Positions 17,682-25,136 of a DNA stretch of 64,000 nt are shown piece by piece. The notes beneath the pieces are model-generated. The model worked only from the letters and a program-made list of their open reading frames with translations, was not told the DNA's origin and did no database searches. The position numbers and the translations under genes are program-made. This stretch comes from Bradyrhizobium sp. 186 (GTDB lineage Bacteria; Pseudomonadota; Alphaproteobacteria; Rhizobiales; Xanthobacteraceae), in NCBI RefSeq assembly GCF_023101685.1, contig NZ_CP082164.1, forward strand, positions 434,001 through 498,000, written 5' to 3'. Numbering within the stretch: the first letter of the stretch is position 1; each line of letters opens with the position of its first letter.

Positions 17682-18734
17682 TCATATCTGGTTATTCTCC
17701 GGCGCGGTCCCGAGGCGCCGGACGATTTCGGCGCCGACGGCGCGCGCCTCGTTCCGCGAGCCAATACGGGGACTGCGGAATTTCTGCCCGGACCGCAATC
17801 GGATCACGACGATGCAGTGCTCGTCCTCGGATCGGCCCCGGCGCTCCACCGTGATCGCCTGCACGTCGTGGCCCTCGATATGGTCCGCACGCGGCGTGCC
17901 GTCCCCCCATAAACGTTCCACGCGGATGTCCCCTTGCCGGATGATCCAGAAGGCGCCGGTCACGAGATTGGCGTATCGGTGAACGGCGAACGCGGCGATC
18001 GCGCTGATCGGCAACAGCATGATGTCGATCGAGCTGGGCGACAGACCACGCCAGAGCTTGTAGGCGTAGGGCACGACCGAGAGCCCGACAACGATCAAGG
18101 CCGCGATCCGAACGTCCCGTGCGGAAAACGGCTCGAGGGGTTCGCCGAGATGCATCTCGGGATTGCTGGCATCGAGCGGATTGACCGGTGCTTCGACATT
18201 GGGAACGCCAAGCTGCGCAGCGATCCGGGCAACCGTTTCGCGGACATGCGTGACGTCGGAGATGGGCGGGGACGTCAGGCGCTCGCCCGAAGCGAGTGTG
18301 AAGGCCAGATTGAAGCGGGTCTTGGATGTCTTGCTTCGCTGCACCTGTAGTCCCGCGATGTCGTCTCTCGCAACGATCCTGGTGCGGAGCCGCCCGAACG
18401 GACGCTGTTGCCCGATCAGGATCTCGTCCGGCGTGATGATCCACACCACCGCCGGTGCAAGCATGACGGCGCCGACGAACGCTGCGCCCACCAGGAGCGC
18501 GAGCACCGAGATGCTCACCTCCAGGGTATCGTGCGTGAACAGGCCCGGCGTGAAGCAGAGCGAAACGGCCGCGGCAAAGCCGGCCATGACCAGCCGCTGC
18601 ACGATCGAGGAGCCTTCACGAAGGCGAATTTCGTTGCTGGGGGTCGCGTCGACCATTTCGGGGCGGCTGATTGCGTCGGTGCGAAACTCCACGGACGGGT
18701 CCGTGGAGTCAAGCGACATCGCCAGCGACCGCAT
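17682..18734 (-). CDS. Membrane protein of unknown function
   Basis: A protein of about 350 residues that I do not recognise. Two hydrophobic hairpins are visible, roughly residues 48-105 and 205-265, each followed by a soluble segment with alternating strand-like pattern (DEILIGQQRPFGRLRTRIVA; FWIIRQGDIRVERLWGDG). This repeated two-helix plus strand layout resembles bacterial PH-domain membrane proteins, but no signature proves it. An internal ATG at 18719 is an alternative start. It lies next to a fragment of a thioredoxin-like gene at 18741. Confidence 0.75.
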   Translation of the reverse strand: MRSLAMSLDSTDPSVEFRTDAISRPEMVDATPSNEIRLREGSSIVQRLVMAGFAAAVSLCFTPGLFTHDTLEVSISVLALLVGAAFVGAVMLAPAVVWIITPDEILIGQQRPFGRLRTRIVARDDIAGLQVQRSKTSKTRFNLAFTLASGERLTSPPISDVTHVRETVARIAAQLGVPNVEAPVNPLDASNPEMHLGEPLEPFSARDVRIAALIVVGLSVVPYAYKLWRGLSPSSIDIMLLPISAIAAFAVHRYANLVTGAFWIIRQGDIRVERLWGDGTPRADHIEGHDVQAITVERRGRSEDEHCIVVIRLRSGQKFRSPRIGSRNEARAVGAEIVRRLGTAPENNQI

Positions 18735-18740
18735 GAGGCG

Positions 18741-18826
18741 TCAGCTATTGGCGTTCAGCAGCCGCGCCACCGTGCGGTCGATCTCGTCGTAGCGGCCTTC
18801 GCCTTCGTGCTGAAACACGATCTTGC
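18741..18826 (-). pseudogene. 3'-end fragment of a thioredoxin-like gene
   Basis: These 86 bp match 21532-21617 at 83 positions and have the same orientation. They encode the last 26 residues of the intact thioredoxin-like gene (from KIVFQHEGEGRYDEIDRTVA to LLNANS and the stop). All three differences are at third codon positions and are synonymous. Upstream of the shared part the sequence diverges at once. The cio oxidase genes lie between the fragment and the intact gene. Confidence 0.85.
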
Positions 18827-18841
18827 TGGCGGCGGCGCCGA

Positions 18842-18970
18842 TCATTTCGGCGCAAGCCACAGTCTGAGGCCGAACGAAATCACGGTGATGGCGCCCACCC
18901 CGCCGAGCCAGAGAACGGCGAACCATATCAGCCGTCGCCCCAGCGGCCTCGGCTCTGCTTCGCGCGGCAT
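18842..18970 (-). CDS. DUF2474 small membrane subunit of the bd-type oxidase
   Basis: A 42-residue protein with one transmembrane helix (IWFAVLWLGGVGAITVISFG) after a basic, proline-containing start. It has the length and layout of DUF2474 proteins that accompany cyanide-insensitive bd-type oxidases, analogous to CydX. Its ATG overlaps the cioB stop codon (TGATG), so it is translationally coupled. Confidence 0.8.
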   Translation of the reverse strand: MPREAEPRPLGRRLIWFAVLWLGGVGAITVISFGLRLWLAPK

Positions 18971-19980
18971 CAGTGATAACCGCTCCCGGCCCGGACCTTG
19001 CCGCGGAAGACCCAATAGGCCCAGCCGGTATACCCGAGAATCAGCGGCACCAGTCCGGCCACGCCGACGAGCATGAAGATCTGGCTGTTCTGCGGCGCAG
19101 CCGCCTGCCAGATCGTGATGCTCTGCGGCACGATATAGGGATACATGCTGATACCCAGCCCGGCATAGGACAGCCCGAACAATACCAACACCAGAAAGAA
19201 CGGCCGGGAGTCCTGCTTTTGCCCGAGGCTGCGTATCAAGAGCGCGGTGACGGCGGCGACCGCGACCGGCACCGGCGCGACCAGGACGACGTTCGGCCAG
19301 GCGAACCAATGCTGCGCGTATTGAATGCTGAGGAACGGCGTGGCGATGCTGACCGTTGCGATCGCCGCAAGCATCGCGAACAGCAGATACCAGCTCAGCC
19401 GGTAGGCCTTCTCGCGCAGGGCGCCCTCGGTCTTCAGAATGAGCCAAGTGGCGCCCAGCAAGGAATAGCCGATCATCAGGGCAATTCCCGTCAGGAGGCT
19501 GAACGGCGTCAGCCAGTCCCACCAGCCGCCGGCATAATTCCGCGCCTCGACATGCACGCCTTGCAGGATGGCGCCGAGCGCAACGCCCTGCGCCAGCGTC
19601 GCCAGCAGCGATCCTCCGGCAAAGGCAATGTCCCAACGGTTTCGTGCAGCGGTGGTACGCCAGCGGAATTCGAAGGCGACACCGCGGAAGACCAGTCCGA
19701 TCAGCATCGCGATCATGGGTGTATAGAGCGCCGGCATCAGCACCGCGTAGGCGAGCGGAAAGGCCGCCATCAGGCCGCCGCCGCCCAGCACCAACCAGGT
19801 CTCGTTGCCATCCCAGACCGGCGCCACGCTGTTCATCATGACGTCGCGGTCGGCCTTGGCGGGAAACAAGGGAAACAGCATGCCGAGGCCGAGATCGAAT
19901 CCGTCCATCACGACATAGACGAACACCGCGAACGCGATGATGAGCGCCCAGACCGTGGCGAGGTCGATGGCGGCGATCAT
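18970..19980 (-). CDS. cioB: Cyanide-insensitive bd-type quinol oxidase subunit II
   Basis: A 336-residue polytopic membrane protein of the CydB family, subunit II of a bd-type quinol oxidase that reduces oxygen to water without pumping protons. The start (FVYVVMDGFDLGLGMLFPLF), the segment NSVAPVWDGNETWLVLGGG and the C-terminal YPYIVPQSITIWQAAAP are family hallmarks. The ATG overlaps the cioA stop by 4 bp. The neighbouring DUF2474 gene favours the Cio subgroup over classical CydAB. Confidence 0.92.
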   Translation of the reverse strand: MIAAIDLATVWALIIAFAVFVYVVMDGFDLGLGMLFPLFPAKADRDVMMNSVAPVWDGNETWLVLGGGGLMAAFPLAYAVLMPALYTPMIAMLIGLVFRGVAFEFRWRTTAARNRWDIAFAGGSLLATLAQGVALGAILQGVHVEARNYAGGWWDWLTPFSLLTGIALMIGYSLLGATWLILKTEGALREKAYRLSWYLLFAMLAAIATVSIATPFLSIQYAQHWFAWPNVVLVAPVPVAVAAVTALLIRSLGQKQDSRPFFLVLVLFGLSYAGLGISMYPYIVPQSITIWQAAAPQNSQIFMLVGVAGLVPLILGYTGWAYWVFRGKVRAGSGYH

Positions 19981-21386
19981 GACAGCGCACCCTGTCCCGC
20001 AACGCCCGAGGCCGGTGTGATGCCGGCGGCGCGCGTCGGCATGTCGCCGCGTGGCCCCTGCTCTCCATGATGAGGCGAGGCCGCCATCAGGCGCAAAATG
20101 TAAATGGCGCCAGCCGCGAACACGACGAAATAGACGACGATGAAGGCCAGCAATGACGAACCCACCGCGGGCGCGGCCAGCGGCGAGGCGGCGTCCGCGG
20201 TTCGCAACAGGCCGTAGACCGTGAAAGGCTGCCGGCCGGTCTCGGTGGTGATCCAGCCCGCGAGCACCGCGATGAACCCCGCCGGCCCCATCGTCAGCGC
20301 GAAAATGTGCAGCGGCCGGGAGTCGAACAGGGTGCCGCGCCAGCGTGTCCACAGGCTGAACAGCCCCAGCCCGAAGATCAGGAAGCCCAACGCGACCATG
20401 ATGCGGAACGACCAGAATGTGATCGGTACCGGCGGCCAGTTTTCGCGCGGTACGGTATCAAGTCCCGCGAGCGGCGCATCGAGGGAATGCTTGAGGATGA
20501 GCGAAGACAGTTTCGGTATCTCGATCGCGTATTTGACTCGGCCGGCGTCCTGATTGGGCAGGCCGAATAGAATCAGCGGCGCACCGTCCTTGTGGCTCAG
20601 GTAATGCCCTTCCATCGCCATGACCTTCGCCGGTTGATGCGCCAGCGTGTTGATGCCGTGCTGGTCGCCAGCCAGGATCTGGATCGGCGCGACCAGTGCC
20701 GCCATCCACATCGCCATCGAGAACATTACCCGGGGGCCGGCAAGATGCGGGTCGCGCAGCAGATGATATGCGCCGACCGCGCCGACCACGAGCGACGTCG
20801 TCAGGTAGGCGGCGAGCACCATATGCACGAGCCGGTAGGGGAAGGACGGATTGAAAATAACCTTGAACCAGTCGGCGACTACGAACTGGCCATCGGAATT
20901 GACGGCGTAGCCCGCCGGGGTCTGCATCCACGAATTGGCCGAGAGGATCCAGAACGCCGAGATCAGCGTGCCGATCGCGACCATCAGCGTCGCGACGAAG
21001 TGCAGCCTTGGGCCGACGCGCTCGAGACCGAATAGCATCACGCCGAGGAAGCCTGCCTCGAGGAAGAACGCGGTCAGCACCTCATAGGCCATCAAGGGAC
21101 CGATCACGGGGCCCGTCTTGTCGGCGAAACCCGACCAGTTGGTTCCAAACTGGTAGGACATCACGATGCCCGAGACCACGCCCATGCCGAACGCGATCGC
21201 GAAGATCTTCAGCCAATAGTGGAACAGGTTGAGGAAGACCTCACGGCCGGTCCACAGCCAGACGGCTTCCAGCACAGCAAGATAGCTGGCAAGCCCGATC
21301 GAGAACGCCGGAAACACGATGTGGAACGACATCGTGAATGCAAACTGCGCTCGTGCAAGCACGATTGGATCAAGGTTCGATAGCAT
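19977..21386 (-). CDS. cioA: Cyanide-insensitive bd-type quinol oxidase subunit I
   Basis: A 469-residue CydA-family subunit that binds the haems and oxidises quinol. Visible are the haem-ligand region SFHIVFPAFSIG (His22), the glutamate-bearing helix YEVLTAFFLEAGFLG, RLVHMVLAAYLTT with the second haem histidine, GDQHGINTLAHQPAKVMAME and the terminal GWITTETGRQPF. It is shorter than E. coli CydA in the Q-loop, as in CioA proteins. The ATG at 21386 matches the family start (MLSNLDPIVLARAQF). The downstream part of this unit ends at a duplicated gene fragment. Confidence 0.93.
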   Translation of the reverse strand: MLSNLDPIVLARAQFAFTMSFHIVFPAFSIGLASYLAVLEAVWLWTGREVFLNLFHYWLKIFAIAFGMGVVSGIVMSYQFGTNWSGFADKTGPVIGPLMAYEVLTAFFLEAGFLGVMLFGLERVGPRLHFVATLMVAIGTLISAFWILSANSWMQTPAGYAVNSDGQFVVADWFKVIFNPSFPYRLVHMVLAAYLTTSLVVGAVGAYHLLRDPHLAGPRVMFSMAMWMAALVAPIQILAGDQHGINTLAHQPAKVMAMEGHYLSHKDGAPLILFGLPNQDAGRVKYAIEIPKLSSLILKHSLDAPLAGLDTVPRENWPPVPITFWSFRIMVALGFLIFGLGLFSLWTRWRGTLFDSRPLHIFALTMGPAGFIAVLAGWITTETGRQPFTVYGLLRTADAASPLAAPAVGSSLLAFIVVYFVVFAAGAIYILRLMAASPHHGEQGPRGDMPTRAAGITPASGVAGQGALS

Positions 21387-21398
21387 CGGCGCTCCCGT

Positions 21399-21417
21399 CA
21401 CAACGCGACAAGTTGTG
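21399..21417. promoter_or_regulatory. Dyad upstream of cioA
   Basis: CACAACGCGACAAGTTGTG has perfect 6-bp inverted arms around a 7-nt spacer and ends 13 nt before the cioA ATG. Its position suits a repressor or redox-regulator site, or an mRNA structure at the ribosome site. No regulator gene is adjacent and the motif is not one I can name. Confidence 0.35.
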
Positions 21418-21531
21418 GCTATTATGGGGGCGCCGATCTGGCTGCTCAGCTACGCAATCGCGCCCAGCTTATGAATGATGACCCATGCCGTCCTCCCATC
21501 ATATAGGACTCTTTGTCTAACCTGTACGACA

Positions 21532-22095
21532 TCAGCTATTGGCGTTCAGCAGCCGCGCCACTGTGCGGTCGATCTCGTCATAGCGGCCTTCGCCTTCGTG
21601 CTGGAACACGATCTTGCCGTTCTGGTCGATGATGTATTGCGCCGGCCAATATCGGTTGCGGTAGGCGTTCCAGGTCTTGGAATCGTTGTCCTGCGCCACC
21701 GGATAGGTGATGCCGTGGCGCTTCAGTGCCGCCTGCACATTGGAGGCCGAGCGCTCGAACGGGAATTCCGGCGTGTGCACGCCGACCACGACCAGGCCGC
21801 GATCTTTGTATTTGGCGTAGAGCTCGGTGACATGCGGCAGCGTGTTGACGCAGTTGACGCAGCCATAGGTCCAGAAATCCACCAGCACGACCTTGCCGCG
21901 CAGCTCGGCGAGGTTGAGCGGTTTTGAGTTGAACCAGTTGGTGATGCCGGCGAAGTCGGGCGCGGTCTCTTGGGCAGCGGCAGCGGTCACCATCGGCGCC
22001 GCGCGCGCGGCCTCGTCGCAAATGCCGGGGATGACGGCGCCGGTCACGGCGATGCCGATGAGCGCGGCGGATACGGCGAGCAGTTTGAGCGTCAT
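21532..22095 (-). CDS. TlpA/DipZ-type thioredoxin-like protein
   Basis: A 187-residue exported thioredoxin-fold protein. An N-terminal signal anchor or signal peptide is followed by a redoxin domain with active-site WTYGCVNC (Cys79, Cys82), the cis-proline region (NRYWPAQYIID) and a C-terminal helix. The sequence resembles the thioredoxin domain of DipZ, in which CcdA and a thioredoxin domain are fused; here ccdA is the separate gene just upstream. It would pass electrons from CcdA to periplasmic disulfides. The last 26 codons are duplicated at 18741-18826. Confidence 0.9.
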   Translation of the reverse strand: MTLKLLAVSAALIGIAVTGAVIPGICDEAARAAPMVTAAAAQETAPDFAGITNWFNSKPLNLAELRGKVVLVDFWTYGCVNCVNTLPHVTELYAKYKDRGLVVVGVHTPEFPFERSASNVQAALKRHGITYPVAQDNDSKTWNAYRNRYWPAQYIIDQNGKIVFQHEGEGRYDEIDRTVARLLNANS

Positions 22096-22123
22096 GGAAG
22101 CTTCCTCCGTTGAGATGGTGTGA

Positions 22124-22831
22124 TCACAGGCCGATCTGGCCGGTGGGATAGAATCCGGTGAGCCACGCCACGATCAGCGTGTCGTATTGAAAGTAGGCGG
22201 CGACCGCGAAGGCGATCACGACGACGCCAAATCCCTGCTGCAAGCGCGGTGAGATCCGCGCGAGACTGCGCACGCGTGTGGTCGCGGCCTGCCCGCCATA
22301 GGCGATCGCGAGCATCGGGATCGCTGCGCCGATGGCGTAGGCGACCAGCAGCGTGCCGGCCCAGGAGAGGCTCTTCGAGGTCGCCACCAGCGTCAGGATC
22401 GAGCCGAGCACGGGGCCAGCGCAGGGCGTCCAGACCAGGCCGAGCGTGGTGCCGAGCGCCAGCCCGCCGAGACCGCCGAGCGCGCCGTCGCGCTGAGTGG
22501 CGCTGGAGTTGCCGAGATCGAGCCAGCCATTGAGCCGGATCGACAGCCATTCGAACGGCGCCGGCCACAGCATCAACAGGCCGAAGCCGAGCAGTAGGAG
22601 CGACGCCGCCGAACGCAGCACGTTCGGATCGAAATCGAACAGCCGCGTGATCGCGCCGAGCAGCAGCGCGGTCGCGGAGAAGGAGATGACGAAGCCGAGC
22701 GCGATCATCGCGGGGCGCAAATGCCCGGCACGGCCGATCGAGGCGCCGAGCAGGATCGGCAGCATCGGCAGCGTGCAGGGCGCGGCGATGGTGAGGACAC
22801 CGGCAAGAAGAGCGAAGGTGAGTTCGAGCAT
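22124..22831 (-). CDS. ccdA: CcdA-type thiol-disulfide electron carrier
   Basis: A 235-residue, six-helix membrane protein of the CcdA/DsbD family that carries reductant from cytoplasmic thioredoxin to the periplasm. The two conserved cysteines are in AAPCTLPMLP and VWTPCAGPVLG. It is followed after 28 bp by the thioredoxin-like gene, so the pair is a split DipZ. The ATG at 22831 opens the first membrane helix directly; an earlier ATG at 22855 is possible. Confidence 0.9.
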   Translation of the reverse strand: MLELTFALLAGVLTIAAPCTLPMLPILLGASIGRAGHLRPAMIALGFVISFSATALLLGAITRLFDFDPNVLRSAASLLLLGFGLLMLWPAPFEWLSIRLNGWLDLGNSSATQRDGALGGLGGLALGTTLGLVWTPCAGPVLGSILTLVATSKSLSWAGTLLVAYAIGAAIPMLAIAYGGQAATTRVRSLARISPRLQQGFGVVVIAFAVAAYFQYDTLIVAWLTGFYPTGQIGL

Positions 22832-22937
22832 CGGGCCACTCGTGAATGGGGTCACGAGGTTGCTTCGGGATGAATGCGTCAGTCGTTACGCAGTGTCACA
22901 CGTTCGTGACGGGGGAAGCCGTTGCCGCGTCGACGGT

Positions 22938-23090
22938 GCGCCCCCTCTCCCGCTTGCGGGGGAGGGCCGGGGTGGGGGTGTCTCCGCAATGGGACACTTC
23001 CCAAGAGGAAAAAGCCCTCACCCGCCGCGCGCGGGACGATGCTCCGCATCGCCCGGGGCGCGTCGGCCTCTCCCGCAAGCGGGAGAGGCG
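22938..23090. repeat. Family A palindromic intergenic repeat, copy 3
   Basis: CCCTCTCCCGCTTGCGGGGG and CCTCTCCCGCAAGCGGGAGA form the outer arms; the inner part (CGCGCGCGGGACGATGCTCC) differs from other copies and is longer. It occupies much of the roughly 490-bp gap between ccdA and the sigma factor gene; that gap also holds a terminator at 23116-23156 and no gene that I can support. Confidence 0.8.
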
Positions 23091-23115
23091 GGAGCGCGCG
23101 GAGAGAGTTCGCCCC

Positions 23116-23156
23116 AAACACAAAACGACCCGGAGGGGGGCATCCCGTCCGGGTCG
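23116..23156 (-). terminator. Rho-independent terminator of the sigma factor gene
   Basis: On the minus strand CGACCCGG and CCGGGTCG form a stem around a 15-nt loop, followed at once by TTTTGTGTTT. It lies 165 nt beyond the sigma factor stop codon and before ccdA, in the right orientation to end the sigma factor transcript. Confidence 0.7.
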
Positions 23157-23320
23157 CTGGAGGTCCTTGGGAGGTTTAGAGCAAAATCGTATGTGACGTT
23201 TATAGGGAGGAAGTTTTTCCGCCTGATGTTGTGCTTCGTTTCAATTGTTTCGTCGGCGGTAACACTTCCGTGTCCGGGTAGGGTCGAGGGGCGATCCTAT
23301 CCTGTTGAAATCTTTGGCTT

Positions 23321-23932
23321 TCAGGCAGCGAAGCGGTCGACGCCACAGCCTTTAAGCAACTCGGCAAGTTGCTTGCGGGCGTAGAACATCCGGGTCTTCA
23401 CCGTGCTCTGCGGGATGCCGATGATCTGACCGACCTCCTCCACCGACTTCTCATGGTAGTAGACGAGGGTGATGATCTCGCGATGAGCGGGCGACAGCTT
23501 GGCGACGCAGGCGCGCAGGATCGCGCTGGTGTCGCTGCGGTCGAGCGAAGTCTCCGGCGTGTCGCAGTCATCCGCGATCTGCCGCACGTCTTCCTGGTCG
23601 ATGTCCTCGAAGCGGCGCTGGCGCATCGCGGTCAGCGCCTTGAAGCGGGCGATCGACAGCAGCCAGGTCGAGACCTGCGAGCGGCCCTGGAACTGGCCGG
23701 CGGTCCGCCACACGTCGAGGAAAACCTGGCTGACCAGGTCTTCCGCCGTGGTGGCATCGCGCACGATCCGCAGAATGAAGCGGTAGACGCGCACATTATG
23801 ACGGCAATAGAGGATGTGCATCGACGTCCGGTTGCCGTCGGCAATGCTTTCGAGAAGCATGTCGTCCGAGGTCGCCTGAGCGGCAACGATGCTCTGGCTG
23901 GCTTGGGCGTTGATGGCGATGACGTTCTGCAT
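23321..23932 (-). CDS. ECF-type RNA polymerase sigma factor
   Basis: A 203-residue sigma-70 family protein with only regions 2 and 4. Region 2 contains RFILRIVRDATTAEDLVSQV and FLDVWRTAGQFQGRSQVSTW; region 4 contains SPAHREIITLVYYHEKSVEE followed by IIGIPQSTVKTRMFYARKQL. The ATG at 23932 is the first in-frame start before region 2 with about 25 extra N-terminal residues. No anti-sigma gene is adjacent on either side, which is unusual for this class. A two-gene sensory operon lies upstream but is read independently. Confidence 0.92.
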   Translation of the reverse strand: MQNVIAINAQASQSIVAAQATSDDMLLESIADGNRTSMHILYCRHNVRVYRFILRIVRDATTAEDLVSQVFLDVWRTAGQFQGRSQVSTWLLSIARFKALTAMRQRRFEDIDQEDVRQIADDCDTPETSLDRSDTSAILRACVAKLSPAHREIITLVYYHEKSVEEVGQIIGIPQSTVKTRMFYARKQLAELLKGCGVDRFAA

Positions 23933-24051
23933 TGACTGGCTCCCCGTAGCGCCGCAACCGAGCGGCGTTTCCTTGGACCAAAGTGTTAATGAGCCAACGT
24001 TTCGGGACGTCTGCACCAAAAGCGGAAAATGGTTTCGTGCGCCGTCAAATT

Positions 24052-24078
24052 GTTTCGTCGGAAAGGCCGCGACGAAAC
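24052..24078. promoter_or_regulatory. Dyad upstream of the ECF sigma gene
   Basis: GTTTCGTC (24052-24059) and GACGAAAC (24071-24078) are perfect 8-bp inverted arms with an 11-nt spacer, about 120 nt upstream of the sigma factor start. GAAAC cores resemble -35 elements of some ECF promoters, so the site may be a self-regulated promoter or an operator. The element itself is seen; its role is inferred. Confidence 0.35.
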
Positions 24079-24192
24079 ATTCGGAGTAAAAAGGCGTGGA
24101 ATTTCAATGTACGGAAAATACGGGGACGGAGGATTGACGGCGCCCGGAACGAATTTTGGGTGTTTGCGTTTGTGGGCGCCACACACTCCACT

Positions 24193-24346
24193 GTCGTCCC
24201 GGACAAGCGTCAGCGCAGATCCGGGACCCATGGCCACAGGATGTGGTTTGGCGAAGACTCGTGGTTGCCAGCTCGCGGCACACTTCTCCCTGTGGCTATG
24301 GGGCCCGGATCAGCACTCCGCTTCGCTGCGCTTGTCCGGGACGACG
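24193..24346. repeat. Family B palindromic repeat, intact copy
   Basis: GTCGTCCCGGACAAG at the left is matched by CTTGTCCGGGACGAC at the right; between them lie CCGGGACCCATGGCCACAGG and a GGCGAAGACTCGTGGTTGCC segment. It lies in the 433-bp gap between the sigma factor and response-regulator genes, with nothing else recognisable apart from the dyad at 24052. The IS1111-type element at 41 kb is inserted in another copy of this family. Confidence 0.8.
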
Positions 24347-24365
24347 GCTGTATGTGCCGCTAGCC

Positions 24366-25103
24366 CTACGCCTTCTCACCCGCCGGCGAGAACAGATAGC
24401 CGCCGCCGCGGATGGTGCGGATCACGGCGGGCTTGGTCGGGTCGGGCTCGATCTTGCGGCGGATGCGCATGATGCGGAGGTCGACGGCGCGGTCGAACGC
24501 CTCGGCGTCGCGCGCATTGGCCAATTCCAAAAGGCGCTCGCGCGACAGCACGCGCTTCGGATTGGCCGCGAACACTTTGAGCAGCCCGAACTCGGATGCG
24601 GTCAGCGGATGCTCGTTGCCTTCGTCGTCGCGCAAGGCCTGCGCTTCGAGATCGAGCCATTTGGTGCCGAAGCGCACCAATTGATCCTTGTCCGATTTTG
24701 CGGGCGCTGCTTCGGAAGCGGCCAGCTTGAGCGGCGTGCTCCGCCGCAGCACCGAGCGGATGCGCGCCATCAATTCGCGCAGCTCGCAGGGCTTGGCCAC
24801 ATAGTCGTCGGCGCCGAGCTCGAGGCCGACCACGCGATCGATCGGGCTCGCAGTCGCCGTCAGCATGATCACCGGCACGTTGATGCGGCTCTTCAAGTCG
24901 CGGATGATCGACAGCCCGTCTTCCTCGGGCATGTTGAGGTCGAGCACGACGAGGTCGGGCATGCCGCCCTGGATCGCCATGCGCAGGCTCTTGCCGCCGT
25001 CGCACAGCGTCACGGTGAAGCCGTGCATCTTGAGGTAATCGCCGACCATCTCGCGGGCCGGGGCCTCGTCGTCAACGATCATGATGTGCTGGCTCTGGGT
25101 CAT
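24366..25103 (-). CDS. OmpR-family response regulator
   Basis: A 245-residue two-domain regulator. The receiver has the acidic pair VDDE, the phosphorylatable aspartate in LVVLDLNMPEEDG, threonine in MLTATAS and lysine in DDYVAKPCELRE. The C-terminal winged-helix DNA-binding domain ends FDRAVDLRIMRIRRKIEPDP and IRTIRGGGYLFSP. It is the last gene of a four-gene signalling operon, 33 bp after the REC-DUF3369-kinase gene, and is the likely output of that phosphorelay. Confidence 0.94.
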   Translation of the reverse strand: MTQSQHIMIVDDEAPAREMVGDYLKMHGFTVTLCDGGKSLRMAIQGGMPDLVVLDLNMPEEDGLSIIRDLKSRINVPVIMLTATASPIDRVVGLELGADDYVAKPCELRELMARIRSVLRRSTPLKLAASEAAPAKSDKDQLVRFGTKWLDLEAQALRDDEGNEHPLTASEFGLLKVFAANPKRVLSRERLLELANARDAEAFDRAVDLRIMRIRRKIEPDPTKPAVIRTIRGGGYLFSPAGEKA

Positions 25104-25136
25104 GTCATTCAGATCTCGCAGATCTCGGCACTCAAA

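Noticed and set aside
18741..18926. A 61-codon gene at the thioredoxin fragment
   Set aside because: Only the last 26 codons match the intact gene; the rest is unrelated, and it overlaps the DUF2474 gene in antisense phase, so it is a fragment.
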